From contig CAYSPG010000009.1 in the NCBI GenBank assembly GCA_964432885.1, positions 1 through 64,000 on the forward strand: a stretch of DNA of 64,000 bases, given 5' to 3'. The position numbers and the translations under genes were made by a program. This document shows positions 1 through 8,371 of this stretch, piece after piece. Source of the stretch: CAYSPG01 sp964432885. GTDB lineage: Bacteria > Bacteroidota > Bacteroidia > AKYH767-A > OLB10. The notes below the pieces were generated by a model. It ran no database searches. It was given only the letters and a program-made list of their open reading frames with translations, and was not told the origin of the DNA. Position 1 is the first letter of the stretch; each line of letters opens with the position of its first letter.

Positions 1-40
1 ACCTTGTCATGCCGAGCGAAGCCGAGGCATCTCTTTTAGA
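1..40. repeat. REP-like dispersed repeat fragment at window edge
   Basis: The stretch at 9-33 contains the palindromic halves ATGCC and GGCAT around GAGCGAAGCC. This sequence style recurs as dispersed repeats in many Bacteroidota genomes (recollection, not a search). It is cut by the window edge, so its full extent is unknown. Confidence 0.4.
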
Positions 41-81
41 AAGCAATATTTAATCGGACAACAGAGAAAATAAATATATAG

Positions 82-233
82 GTCGCCCCGATGGGGCTTT
101 AGCTTTGGGATATTTATATTTTCTACCAACATTTAGCTCCTACGGAGCTTAACTGTTGCTTAATAAAACTTCGTAGGAGCTAAATGTTGGTAGAAAACGC
201 AATTTGCAAATTAGTAAGCCCTATCGGGGCGAC
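82..233. repeat. Nested inverted repeat (REP/MITE-like hairpin)
   Basis: Two pairs of arms are nested. The outer arms 82-99 and 216-233 are 18 nt with one mismatch (GTCGCCCCGATGGGGCTT type). The inner arms 119-144 and 172-197 are 26 nt and perfectly complementary, containing CTACCAACATTTAGCTCC. The transcript of either strand would fold into a long two-tier stem. No coding capacity is seen. Repeats with this wording are scattered in many Bacteroidota genomes and are often mobilised by Y1/REP-associated transposases; that link is from general knowledge, and no transposase is present here. It lies 36 nt beyond the stop of the 269-1003 gene. Confidence 0.75.
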
Positions 234-268
234 ATGTAAAAATAATCCAATCAAATTTAAAGAGGCTC

Positions 269-1003
269 TTAGTAATAATTTGCTTTTTTACCTTCGCCAA
301 ACATCCAGCCAATGCTAAACTGTATGTTGGTGTTACGCCCGTATCCTTTTTGTGTGGTTGAGGTTTCTAATCCGGTTGAGGGGTCGTCTTTATATATGGT
401 GGTTTCTTTTACAATGTTTACTAAACCAATTTCGTAACGGGCGCTTAAAAACAATCCCATTTTAAATTTAATGCCTATGGTAAAATGAAAACCGGCATCA
501 AAAAAATTATAATCATCGGTACCGGTTTCAATGTGTGTGCTATCGGCCGATTGAAGAACGGTGCCTAACGAGTCGAATGTGGTGTATTTAAAAACCTGCT
601 TATCGCGCACACCTGCTAAAAACGAAACATAAGGGCCAAGGCCAAACACGGGGCCGGTTTTATCTTCCTTTTGATATTTAACGGTAACAGGAATTGAAAT
701 GTACATGAGCGAAAGATTTCGTTTTACGTTGTAGCCATCGGTTTGTATAAGTTGATAGTTGGCTCCTTTAATGGAGGCAAGCACTTCGGGTGCTATGGCC
801 ATCATTTTGTTTCCGCGTACGCGGATGTCAAAAATTGCACCGGCATGAAACGATGTTTTTGCATCGGGGTGGGTGGTGCCTGAGGGGTTGTATCCAATAT
901 CGGACATGTTTACACCGCCCTTGATGCCAAATTGTGTTTGCGAAAAAACATGGTTTGATAAAAAGAAGAGAACAAAAAGCAGAAGTATTTTGTGCTGTTT
1001 CAT
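269..1003 (-). CDS. Outer membrane beta-barrel protein (PorT/OMP_b-brl_2-like)
   Basis: Predicted 244-residue secreted protein with a hydrophobic signal peptide ending in VFSQ, followed by the GIKGGVNMSDI opening typical of the small 8-strand barrel family PF13568 in Bacteroidota. Alternating hydrophobic/polar strands continue to the end, with a terminal aromatic-rich strand (IQFSIGWMFG). The open frame extends 18 codons further upstream, but the ATG at 1003 gives a clean signal peptide (MKQHKILLL), so I chose it. Probable role is structural or binding in the outer membrane; the substrate is unknown. It is alone on its strand between a repeat on one side and the 1082-1321 element upstream. 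Confidence 0.75.
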   Translation of the reverse strand: MKQHKILLLFVLFFLSNHVFSQTQFGIKGGVNMSDIGYNPSGTTHPDAKTSFHAGAIFDIRVRGNKMMAIAPEVLASIKGANYQLIQTDGYNVKRNLSLMYISIPVTVKYQKEDKTGPVFGLGPYVSFLAGVRDKQVFKYTTFDSLGTVLQSADSTHIETGTDDYNFFDAGFHFTIGIKFKMGLFLSARYEIGLVNIVKETTIYKDDPSTGLETSTTQKGYGRNTNIQFSIGWMFGEGKKANYY

Positions 1004-1049
1004 ATCAGGGTTAATTTTAATGCAATTATAAGAAATGAACCTGATTGCC

Positions 1050-1064
1050 TGCCGCATGGCGGCA
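1050..1064. repeat. Short GC-rich palindrome (REP-like)
   Basis: TGCCGC-ATG-GCGGCA is a perfect 6-bp stem with a three-base loop, just upstream of the 1003 start and left of the larger inverted-repeat element. It resembles REP palindromes that associate with dispersed repeats. Confidence 0.45.
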
Positions 1065-1081
1065 AATGCATGGGGCTATAA

Positions 1082-1321
1082 GGCCTCCGGCAAGTCAAAA
1101 AATACGCACCCACCGTGTCACGGTGCGCGCGCACCGTGACACAAAATGTACCAACAGCGCCACAAAATGTACCAACGGTAACGCTGTTGCCCATAACAAT
1201 GCCACCAAATGTACCAACGGTGGCGCAAAATGTACCTGCTGTGTTACTGTAGCCTATAACCGTGGCACCGTTGCCTATAACAGTGATACGGTGGGTGCGT
1301 ATTTTTTGACTTGCGGAGGCC
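1082..1321. repeat. 240-bp inverted-repeat element carrying a 21-bp tandem array
   Basis: Arms 1082-1115 and 1289-1321 (GGCCTCCGGCAAGTC and complement) are complementary over 33-34 nt apart from one extra base. Between them, 1115-1303 divides exactly into nine 21-nt units. Each starts with a loose GTGNYRC heptamer followed by a 14-nt body. Bodies fall into types: AAAATGTACCAAC-like (units at 1136, 1157, 1199, 1220) and GTTGCCTATAAC-like (units at 1178, 1241, 1262). The terminal units merge into the arms. Because 21 is a multiple of three, several frames stay open through the array (1000-1332 minus and 1045-1389 plus), but these look like by-products of repetition rather than genes. No gene is seen elsewhere in 1004-1407. 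Confidence 0.8.
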
Positions 1322-1389
1322 ATTTTGGCCAAAAAAGGCTAAAAATGATGCGTTTTTGGCCTTTTTCAGGTAAATGCACCCTATTATAG

Positions 1390-1397
1390 TACTTTTG
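1390..1397 (+). promoter_or_regulatory. Bacteroidota -7 box upstream of the radical SAM gene
   Basis: TACTTTTG matches the TAnnTTTG -7 consensus and lies 10 nt before the ATG at 1408, implying a very short leader. No TTG is found at the usual -33 distance, so the call rests on one box. Confidence 0.4.
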
Positions 1398-1407
1398 TTG
1401 ACCAAAT

Positions 1408-2430
1408 ATGAACCGCAATTTTTCTGACATATCAAACCTTGTTTCAAAGCTAAGCGTAAAGCGTGCCGTAAATGCCGGTAAGGTAATTGGCAGTTTTTAT
1501 TACTCGCGCATGGTAAACAAACCGGTGCAATGGGGCACGCCAATAAGCATTTCTGTTGAGCCAACCACATCGTGCAATTTACGGTGCCCCGAATGTCCAA
1601 GCGGTTTGCGCTCTTTTTCGCGCGATACAGGCATGCTTGATTTAAATTTTTATAAAAAAACAATTGACGAACTGTCGGATGAGTTGCTATATCTGATTTT
1701 ATATTTTCAGGGCGAACCGTATTTAAACAAAAATTTATTTGAGATAATTAATTACGCATCATCCAAAAAAATTTACACAGCCACATCCACCAACGCCCAT
1801 TATTTAACGGATGAAAATGCAAAGCAAACAGTACAATCGGGGTTGGATAGATTAATAATTTCTATTGACGGCACCACACAAGATGTGTATGAACAATACC
1901 GCATTGGCGGAAAATTAGAAAAGGTATTAGAAGGTGCAAAAAATATTGTAGCGTGGAAAAAGAAATTAAAATCAAAAACCCCTCACACCATTTTTCAATT
2001 TTTGGTGGTAAAGCCAAACCAACATCAAACCGAAGAAGTAAAAAAACTTGCTGCCGAAATTGGCATTGACGAAGTGGCTTTTAAAACAGCACAGGTATAT
2101 GAGTACAAACACGGCAACGATTTAATTCCCACCATTGATAAATATTCGCGCTACAAACAAAAAAGCGATGGCACATATTCAATCAAAAATAAATTGCTAA
2201 ACCACTGCTGGAAGTTGTGGCACTCATGCGTAATTACCTGGGACGGAAAAATTGTGCCCTGTTGTTTTGATAAAGATGCCACGCACCAACTTGGCGATTT
2301 AAAACAGAAACCTTTTAAAGAAATATGGCAGGGCGAAAGTTACAACCGTTTTAGAACCTCGCTGCTAAAATCGCGCAGCGAAATAGACATTTGTAACAAC
2401 TGTACCGAGGGAACAAAAGTGTGGGCCTGA
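1408..2430 (+). CDS. Radical SAM/SPASM domain protein
   Basis: Protein of 340 residues. The radical SAM [4Fe-4S] motif is CNLRCPEC (Cys56, Cys60, Cys63), after a beta strand reading ISISVEPTTS. A C-terminal SPASM-type region carries further cysteines: HCWKLWHSC, VPCC and DICNNC near residue 330. The family cleaves S-adenosylmethionine to make a 5'-deoxyadenosyl radical; SPASM members often modify peptides or sugars using auxiliary clusters. The substrate is not evident. The gene is monocistronic, with a TAnnTTTG box upstream and a strong hairpin downstream. No peptide precursor gene is adjacent, so a role in peptide maturation is not supported by context. Confidence 0.85.
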   Translation: MNRNFSDISNLVSKLSVKRAVNAGKVIGSFYYSRMVNKPVQWGTPISISVEPTTSCNLRCPECPSGLRSFSRDTGMLDLNFYKKTIDELSDELLYLILYFQGEPYLNKNLFEIINYASSKKIYTATSTNAHYLTDENAKQTVQSGLDRLIISIDGTTQDVYEQYRIGGKLEKVLEGAKNIVAWKKKLKSKTPHTIFQFLVVKPNQHQTEEVKKLAAEIGIDEVAFKTAQVYEYKHGNDLIPTIDKYSRYKQKSDGTYSIKNKLLNHCWKLWHSCVITWDGKIVPCCFDKDATHQLGDLKQKPFKEIWQGESYNRFRTSLLKSRSEIDICNNCTEGTKVWA

Positions 2431-2458
2431 CAAAAAAACCACAGATACACAAAACAAA

Positions 2459-2490
2459 AAACCCGCAACCATTATTTACGTTGCGGGTTT
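2459..2490. terminator. Bidirectional terminator hairpin
   Basis: AACCCGCAAC and GTTGCGGGTT form a 10-bp stem, preceded by an A-run and followed by TTATTTATT. It lies between the converging ends of the SPASM gene and the ECF sigma factor gene and could serve both. Confidence 0.75.
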
Positions 2491-2504
2491 ATTTATTGCA
2501 GAAA

Positions 2505-3026
2505 TTAAAACTTTAAATTCTCATATACTTTTAACTGCGCTTTTAAGCGTTGTCTTGCCGTATGAATTCTGATTTTTACTGTACCAAGTGGTATATGCAG
2601 TTTGTCAGCAATTTCTTCGTACTTGTATCCGTTAAAACTCATCATAAACGGAACCTTTAAATTTTCAGATAAATTTCCGATAGCCGATTTAAGTTCATCC
2701 ATAACCATATTAGCCTCGCCATGGTTGCGTGTCGAATTGTTTATTGAGTTTAAGAAATGCTGATTTTCGGTAGCATCTAAAAAAGTTTTACTCTTTACCA
2801 TTCTGCGGTAATTATTAATAAAAATATTTCGCATAATGGTAAACAACCACCCGCTAAGGTTGGTACCCTTTTCAAATTTATCCTCGTTTTTTAAAGCCTT
2901 ATACATGGTTTCCTGCACCAGGTCATTGGCATCTTCACTGTCGTTGGTAAGTTTAAGTGCAAAACCCTTTAGCGGTTTATATTGTGTTTGCACATCGGTG
3001 ATAAAAGCCCTTTTGTCCTTTTTCAT
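2505..3026 (-). CDS. ECF-type RNA polymerase sigma factor
   Basis: Predicted 173-residue sigma-70 family factor. Region 2 is seen in LTNDSEDANDLVQETMYKAL and GTNLSGWLFTIMRN; region 4 in YEEIADKLHIPLGTVKIRIH, the helix-turn-helix that contacts the -35 element. Region 1.1 and region 3 are absent, as in ECF factors. The open frame reaches 3083, but an exact TAnnTTTG box at 3057-3064 on this strand lies inside that extension, so translation most likely starts at the ATG at 3026 (MKKDKRAFI). No anti-sigma factor gene is adjacent, which agrees with the many stand-alone ECF factors of Bacteroidota. Confidence 0.88.
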   Translation of the reverse strand: MKKDKRAFITDVQTQYKPLKGFALKLTNDSEDANDLVQETMYKALKNEDKFEKGTNLSGWLFTIMRNIFINNYRRMVKSKTFLDATENQHFLNSINNSTRNHGEANMVMDELKSAIGNLSENLKVPFMMSFNGYKYEEIADKLHIPLGTVKIRIHTARQRLKAQLKVYENLKF

Positions 3027-3056
3027 TTTGTTTAAGAATTGGTTATTATTCTTAGA

Positions 3057-3064
3057 CAAAAGTA
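3057..3064 (-). promoter_or_regulatory. -7 promoter box for the ECF sigma gene
   Basis: On the minus strand this reads TACTTTTG, with a TTG 16 nt upstream. It would start transcription near 3050, inside the upstream part of the long open frame, and so fixes the start codon at 3026 rather than 3083. Confidence 0.55.
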
Positions 3065-3196
3065 TAGTATTATCATTAACCAATTGTTAAGGCTTAGCTA
3101 AAAATATCAACAAATTGTAAAAAAACAGGTGGGGGAGAAAATTGGATAGGTAAATAGTAATTAGTTGCTACCAAACGGGCTAACCATCGAGCCTAT

Positions 3197-3970
3197 TTAA
3201 TAAAAAAAAGTATTGTAAGCCTTGGTAAAGTACTGGCCAATTTTGCGCAGAGGCTTTTTAAAGTTGGTAAGCAACCCCGGCTTTAAATTATTTAATCGCC
3301 AGGCAAGTTTGTCTTCTATATTGGCTTTAAGCCTAACAAAAAAGTTTACATTGCTCGCCCCACCCATGCGCATCTTTACAATGGTTTCGGGCAGGTACCC
3401 AATTTTTATTTTGTGCTTATGGATAAAGCGAAGCATCAGCTCATAATCAGCCGAAAGTTTTAGTCCGGTATTTATATAACCATACTTTTCATACACTTCT
3501 TTTTTTACAAAAAAAGTAGGGTGCGGAGGCATCCATCCATTTTCAAACGATGTTTCATGAAACTCGCCCGCTTTCCACACACGCATAATTTTGTTGGTGT
3601 CATAGCGGTCAACAAAAACCAAGTCGGCATATACGCCTTCCAGCGAAGCATCATTAATAAACATTTCGGCAACGCGCGAAATAACTTTACTGTGCGCATA
3701 AATATCATCAGAGTGAATGGCGCCCACTACCTCACCGGTTGCCATTTGTAATCCCTTATTTAAACCAAAATATAATCCACCATCTTTTTCCGAAATAATT
3801 TTACTGATTTTGTCTTCGTATTTTTTAACAATGGAAAGTGTGTTGTCTTTTGATTTACCATCAATAACCAAATATTCAATATCTGGATAGTCCTGCATCA
3901 CTACCGATTTTACGGTATCTTCAATGGTGGCTGAGCTATTGTAGGAAATGGTGATTATTGAAATTTTCAT
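3197..3970 (-). CDS. Family 2 glycosyltransferase
   Basis: Protein of 257 residues with the GT-A fold opening MKISIITISYNSSATIEDTV, the acidic VIDGKSKDNT segment and the metal-binding IHSDDIY (DxD-type) motif. The acceptor half contains WMPPHPTFFVKKEVYEKYG, typical of bacterial GT2 enzymes of the WcaA/SpsA group. It transfers a nucleotide-activated sugar, probably at the cytoplasmic face of the membrane during surface-glycan assembly. It is the last gene of the minus-strand polysaccharide locus, 166 nt after the preceding GT4 gene. Donor and acceptor cannot be read from sequence. Confidence 0.88.
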   Translation of the reverse strand: MKISIITISYNSSATIEDTVKSVVMQDYPDIEYLVIDGKSKDNTLSIVKKYEDKISKIISEKDGGLYFGLNKGLQMATGEVVGAIHSDDIYAHSKVISRVAEMFINDASLEGVYADLVFVDRYDTNKIMRVWKAGEFHETSFENGWMPPHPTFFVKKEVYEKYGYINTGLKLSADYELMLRFIHKHKIKIGYLPETIVKMRMGGASNVNFFVRLKANIEDKLAWRLNNLKPGLLTNFKKPLRKIGQYFTKAYNTFFY

Positions 3971-4136
3971 ACCTGAATCAGGAGTGGTGTATGGCTTATT
4001 TTACCTATAAAAACAAAAATAGGTTTCATTTTGATATAATTATATTTTTTTATGCCAATGATAAATTTTAAGTGGTAAGCCCTTACAAGTTTCATCCTAT
4101 TTTAACAAGCCGTGCTATTGTTGGCTTAGCTGGTCA

Positions 4137-5285
4137 TTAGAACTCAAAAAGCAACTTGTTTTGTTTTAAAACCTCATCGTTATTTAAAATTTTACGGGCA
4201 TAGTTCAGGGCTCCTTGCTGCCACTGATTAAAAGTTTCCTGGTTCATTTGGGCACAGGTTTCAATTGCATAAATAAACTGATCGGGTATGTTTAGCGCAA
4301 AATCCCAACCGGCTTTACTGGCATATAAATTTTTCCACGGAGTTTGGTCGCTTATAATTACCGGTACCCCTTGTGCAAAGCTTTCTACTATCGAGTGTCC
4401 GTAATTTTCGTGCATGGTGGGCAGTATTGAAAAGTGATAATTTAAAAACACTTCAGGAATTTTTTCAGATGCCACCACTCCTTTATAGTTTGCAGTAATG
4501 TGCTCAGGCAGTTCGGCCATCAGTTTTTCGCACTGCTGCCAATAGGCGGTATCTTCAAGCGTACCGTAAATATCAAAGGTAATTTTAAAACCGCTTTTAA
4601 CTTTTTGTAATAGCTCCAGCACCATGTGCAGGTTTTTCTTTTGCGATACACGCGAAAAAAAAACCATTTTTAGTTCATTGACAACTTTGCTTTTGAATAC
4701 ACCATCTGCAATTTTTACAGATGATAAATTTAATGCCACATGTACTTTCGCTTTTTTGCCTACCACATTTTTTATCTCTTTTTCTTCCTGTGGGGTTGAG
4801 GCATGCCAGCGCACATGGTTGTACCCTCCCAAAAGCCTCATTGCCCAGATAAAAATTTTTTTCTTAAACGATTTTAATTGCAAGGCGCCTTTACCCAACA
4901 TACCACGCGGTGCGATAATTACATTGGGTATGTTTCCTTTTGAATACAACAATGGATAGAGTGTAAACTGTTCAGAAAAAAAACTATTCATGTAAAGTAT
5001 GTCGGGTTTTTCTTCCTTAATAACTTTTGAAATGGCTTCATAGCTTAGGTTATCTTTCGAAAAATAATAAACACGTGTGCCGTCTTCGGTAAAGTTCCAA
5101 GTATTGCTTTTTACATTTGAATACGGAGTTTCATCACTAAAGTCGGTATCGGAGGTTATAACAGAAAAATAAAAATCATCTTTAAGCGCAGCCACAATAT
5201 TTGCGCATGAGCGAATAGGCCCACCGGCTTTATAGCCCGGCAAATACCAGTCAATGCAAACAAGTATGTGTTTTTTGTTTTCCAT
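4137..5285 (-). CDS. Family 4 glycosyltransferase
   Basis: Protein of 382 residues with the two Rossmann domains of GT-B enzymes. The N-terminal domain begins HILVCIDWYLPGYKAGGPIRS, with the glycine-rich acceptor loop. The C-terminal domain contains MVFFSRVSQKKNLHMVLELL and the EX7E donor-site region ENYGHSIVESFAQGVPV. GT4 enzymes are retaining and use UDP- or GDP-sugars. The gene lies 49 nt downstream of the asparagine-synthase gene in the same transcription direction, inside the polysaccharide locus. Sugar specificity is unknown. Confidence 0.88.
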   Translation of the reverse strand: MENKKHILVCIDWYLPGYKAGGPIRSCANIVAALKDDFYFSVITSDTDFSDETPYSNVKSNTWNFTEDGTRVYYFSKDNLSYEAISKVIKEEKPDILYMNSFFSEQFTLYPLLYSKGNIPNVIIAPRGMLGKGALQLKSFKKKIFIWAMRLLGGYNHVRWHASTPQEEKEIKNVVGKKAKVHVALNLSSVKIADGVFKSKVVNELKMVFFSRVSQKKNLHMVLELLQKVKSGFKITFDIYGTLEDTAYWQQCEKLMAELPEHITANYKGVVASEKIPEVFLNYHFSILPTMHENYGHSIVESFAQGVPVIISDQTPWKNLYASKAGWDFALNIPDQFIYAIETCAQMNQETFNQWQQGALNYARKILNNDEVLKQNKLLFEF

Positions 5286-5334
5286 TTATTTTTATAGGTG
5301 ATTAGGGAATTGGGTAATTAACTAATTCCAAAAA

Positions 5335-7206
5335 TCAATACTCCATTTCATTTTTCACCAACCAATCTTCAAGCACTACACACAACCACATATCCAGCCA
5401 GCGTACACCGGGTTTGTCGTGTATAAAATTTTCCCATCGCGTAAGCAGTCCTATTTTATTTATAAACCCACGTTCGGCAAGTGAAATAATCCGTTGTTCG
5501 CAAAACGATTTTAATTCCTTTTTTAACCAGCGTTCCCATGGAAAAACAAATCCCATTTTTTTTCGGTGCACCACTTCGTCAGGAAGCAAGTCGCCAACAG
5601 TATCCACAAATAGTTTTTTAGGAAACACCGGCTCTTTAAAATTGTCGTTTATTCCTAACACATATTCCACCAACTTATAATCCAAAAACGGAACGCGTAC
5701 TTCCAGCGCCACAGCCATGCTCATTTGGTCGGTATCGCGAAGCAGTACATTTTGCATGTACGAAGAAATTTCGGCAACACTTACTGAACTCAGTAGCGGA
5801 AGTTTATCTCCGTTGCGCATTAAATCTTTTACAATTTCATAAACCGCATCTGTGTTGGCATATTTTTCTGAAATAAAATCCTGCAACTGATTTGCATTGC
5901 TTATTTGCCTTGCTATTGGAAATGTATTTTCAATATCAGGCGAGTTTATTTCCAACAATTGTTTCAGCTTAGTTCCCGTTACATCTTTTTTCATGGTGGC
6001 AATTAAACTTCCTGCAACAGTGCGCAGTGGCGATGGAATGTTCCACAACCATTTTTGCTGTTGTAATTTTTGTTGCCGTTTAAAAACAGGATAACCGGCA
6101 AACAGTTCATCACCGCCCAAACCTGATAGCGCCATGGTAATGCCGGCCTGGCGCGTAATTTTTGACACAATATATGAGTTAGGGCCATCGCCACTGGGAT
6201 GGTCAAGGGCATTCATTGCTTCGGGTAGCTGAGTCAGAAAATCTTCGGGCTTCAATAAAAACTCGTGGTGGTGGGTTTTAAATTTATCGGCAATCAGGCG
6301 TGCAAACTTTGCTTCGCTAAATTCCGATTCGTCAAATGCTATTGTAAAGGTTTTTACAGGTTGTGTTAAAATTTTGCTCATGGCTCCCACCACTGCACTG
6401 CTGTCGATACCACCCGATAAAAAAGCACCAAACGGAACATCGCTTATTAACCTGCGCTGTACCGATTCAAAAAAAAGTTTGTTTACATCATCACAAACTT
6501 CTTTGTAGTTTTTTCCTTCGGATGCATAGCTGGTGTTTTTAACAACGTTCCAGTATTCTTCAACTTCAAATTTATTTTTGCCAATGGTAACCATGTTACC
6601 GGGCATAAGCATATAGACATCTTTTACAAATGTTTGTGGTGCATGCACTGTTTGGTACTTAAAATAATCGTGTATGGCATTACGGTTTATTTTTTTCTCA
6701 ATCAATCCCGATTTTAAAATAGCGCGCACCTCGCTGCTAAAAACAAACAGGTTATTTTTTTGGTAATAGTAAATGGGTTTTATGCCAAGCCTGTCGCGTG
6801 CCATAAACAATTCATTTTTTGTTTTATCCCAAATGGCAAAAGCAAACATTCCGTTAAAATGCTGTACACAATTTTTTCCCCACTTTTTATAAGCGGCTAT
6901 AATTACTTCGGTATCGGAATTTGAAACAAACGGATAATCATTTATAAGTGCTTTAACCTCTCTGAAGTTGTAAATCTCTCCATTAAAAATAATTTCAATT
7001 TGCCTGTCGTTACTTTGCATTGGTTGGTGCCCGGCAGGTGATAAATCAATAATGGCAAGCCTGCGATGTCCCAGTGCCACTTGTTCATCTACATAAAAAC
7101 CTTCGTCATCAGGCCCACGATGTGCAATGCAGGCATTCATCGTTTTAATAATTTCTGACGAACGCTGTTTATTTTCTAATCCGAATATTCCGGTTATGCC
7201 GCACAT
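5335..7206 (-). CDS. asnB: Asparagine synthase (glutamine-hydrolysing) family amidotransferase
   Basis: Protein of 623 residues, the usual AsnB length. Cys2 (MCGITGIFG) is the class II glutaminase nucleophile; NGEIYNFRE and NSDTEVI belong to the glutaminase domain. The synthetase half has the PP-loop FLSGGIDSSAVVGAM near residue 262. The enzyme uses glutamine nitrogen and ATP to amidate a carboxylate. Sitting between glycosyltransferase genes (19 nt from one, 49 nt from the other), it more likely amidates a uronic acid or similar group on a surface glycan than makes free asparagine, as proposed for WbpS-type homologues; this is inferred from context. Confidence 0.9.
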   Translation of the reverse strand: MCGITGIFGLENKQRSSEIIKTMNACIAHRGPDDEGFYVDEQVALGHRRLAIIDLSPAGHQPMQSNDRQIEIIFNGEIYNFREVKALINDYPFVSNSDTEVIIAAYKKWGKNCVQHFNGMFAFAIWDKTKNELFMARDRLGIKPIYYYQKNNLFVFSSEVRAILKSGLIEKKINRNAIHDYFKYQTVHAPQTFVKDVYMLMPGNMVTIGKNKFEVEEYWNVVKNTSYASEGKNYKEVCDDVNKLFFESVQRRLISDVPFGAFLSGGIDSSAVVGAMSKILTQPVKTFTIAFDESEFSEAKFARLIADKFKTHHHEFLLKPEDFLTQLPEAMNALDHPSGDGPNSYIVSKITRQAGITMALSGLGGDELFAGYPVFKRQQKLQQQKWLWNIPSPLRTVAGSLIATMKKDVTGTKLKQLLEINSPDIENTFPIARQISNANQLQDFISEKYANTDAVYEIVKDLMRNGDKLPLLSSVSVAEISSYMQNVLLRDTDQMSMAVALEVRVPFLDYKLVEYVLGINDNFKEPVFPKKLFVDTVGDLLPDEVVHRKKMGFVFPWERWLKKELKSFCEQRIISLAERGFINKIGLLTRWENFIHDKPGVRWLDMWLCVVLEDWLVKNEMEY

Positions 7207-7214
7207 AAATGAAA

Positions 7215-7243
7215 GGGTTTAGGATTTAGGGTTTAGGATTTAG
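7215..7243. repeat. Telomere-like short repeat overlapping a gene end
   Basis: GGGTTTAGGATTTA is repeated in tandem here. The repeat contains the stop codon and the last codons (residues ...LNPKP) of the GT4 gene 7226-8371. Runs of this wording occur as dispersed filler in Bacteroidota genomes (recollection). Confidence 0.6.
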
Positions 7244-8371
7244 TGTTGGTTGGTGTGTTTTTAAATCACTCATCTCAGCACCAATGATTGCCGATTTTTT
7301 TATCTGCATTATTTCTGCCACAACATTTGCCCAGGTATTTAACGTAATTGTTTTTGATAGTTCATGACTGCGTGTGCACATTTCTTTTTGAACTTTTTCT
7401 TGGGTGGCAATCATTTTTTTCATTGCATCAACAATGCTTGCCGGATTTTTGGGTTTGTGAAAGTATCCGTTAAATCCTTCCTTTAAAAATGTGGTTGCCG
7501 CAAATGCCCATTCGCTGCAAATCATGGGGTAACCAGCCATGGCAAACTCATGCACAGCCACACCCCAGTGATCTTTGTGTGAGGGCATCATAAACACACC
7601 TGTATCTTTTATTATCGTATGCAAATCTTTGGGCTGAACAAATCCAATGTTTTTTATTTTATCGTGCTTGGGAAATATGGGATCAAAATCACCCTTGCCA
7701 ACACACCACAATTCCCATTCATTTGGCATTTGATTTTGCAAATCAACAAATGCTTTCCATAAATCAAGCACCCCTTTAATTTCTATATAACGTCCAACGT
7801 ACAAAAATCTTTTAGGAAATGTTTTTTGTTTTTCGTCTTTATACATCTCATAAAAATTTTGAAACAAGGCATCATCGGCTGAGTACATTCCTTCAAAAAC
7901 ATATTCCTTTTTAAAACCAAGCTTTAAGGCAAATTTTACCTGTGGCGAACCCGGCACCCAACAGTGCGAAAAAATTTTAGAAAAAATAAAGGGCTGCACC
8001 AGCGATGCTGCATGTTGCTTGGCAGAACCAATCCACGGATTGTCAAATGCCAAAACGGTAGGAATTTTATTTCTGAATTTTTTGCAAACGTTTAAGTATG
8101 CTTTATCCATCCAACCACTGCAAAAAATAAAATCAGGATTTATGGATTGAACCAATTCTAATAATTGCTCATTATTAAAATTTTTTCGTTCATGGTATTT
8201 TATGTTCTCATCATTAGCAAACTTAAAGGGTGCTTCGGCATTTATTGGCAGGCGTACTACATGCGCTTCGATGCCGTACAAAGAAGTAAGCCTTTGCAGG
8301 CATGCAACAAAGTATCCTGCTATTTCATAGTACAGGAACAGTGCTTTCTTCTTGGGGGTTAAATTGGTCAT
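7226..8371 (-). CDS. Family 4 glycosyltransferase
   Basis: Protein of 381 residues, GT-B fold. The N-terminal strand KKALFLYYEIAGYFVACLQ is followed by the nucleotide-binding half with RFLYVGRYIEIKGVLDLW, and by HWGVAVHEFAMAGYPMICS, the EX7E-like donor site. The first 47 nt overlap the end of the upstream membrane-protein gene; the start at 8371 is needed to keep the first beta strand, so translational coupling is likely. The last five or so residues are encoded by a telomere-like repeat and may be an acquired tail. It is part of the polysaccharide locus; specificity is unknown. Confidence 0.85.
   Translation of the reverse strand: MTNLTPKKKALFLYYEIAGYFVACLQRLTSLYGIEAHVVRLPINAEAPFKFANDENIKYHERKNFNNEQLLELVQSINPDFIFCSGWMDKAYLNVCKKFRNKIPTVLAFDNPWIGSAKQHAASLVQPFIFSKIFSHCWVPGSPQVKFALKLGFKKEYVFEGMYSADDALFQNFYEMYKDEKQKTFPKRFLYVGRYIEIKGVLDLWKAFVDLQNQMPNEWELWCVGKGDFDPIFPKHDKIKNIGFVQPKDLHTIIKDTGVFMMPSHKDHWGVAVHEFAMAGYPMICSEWAFAATTFLKEGFNGYFHKPKNPASIVDAMKKMIATQEKVQKEMCTRSHELSKTITLNTWANVVAEIMQIKKSAIIGAEMSDLKTHQPTLNPKP

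Noticed and set aside
1115..1303. Possible CRISPR-like array
   Set aside because: Units are 21 nt with no distinct constant repeat of CRISPR length, the 'spacers' recur in a few types, and no cas gene is nearby.
1000..1389. Two overlapping open frames (110 aa minus, 114 aa plus) with heptapeptide-like repeats
   Set aside because: Both are open only because the 21-bp array is a multiple of three; they have no start context, no promoter in place and no recognisable domain.
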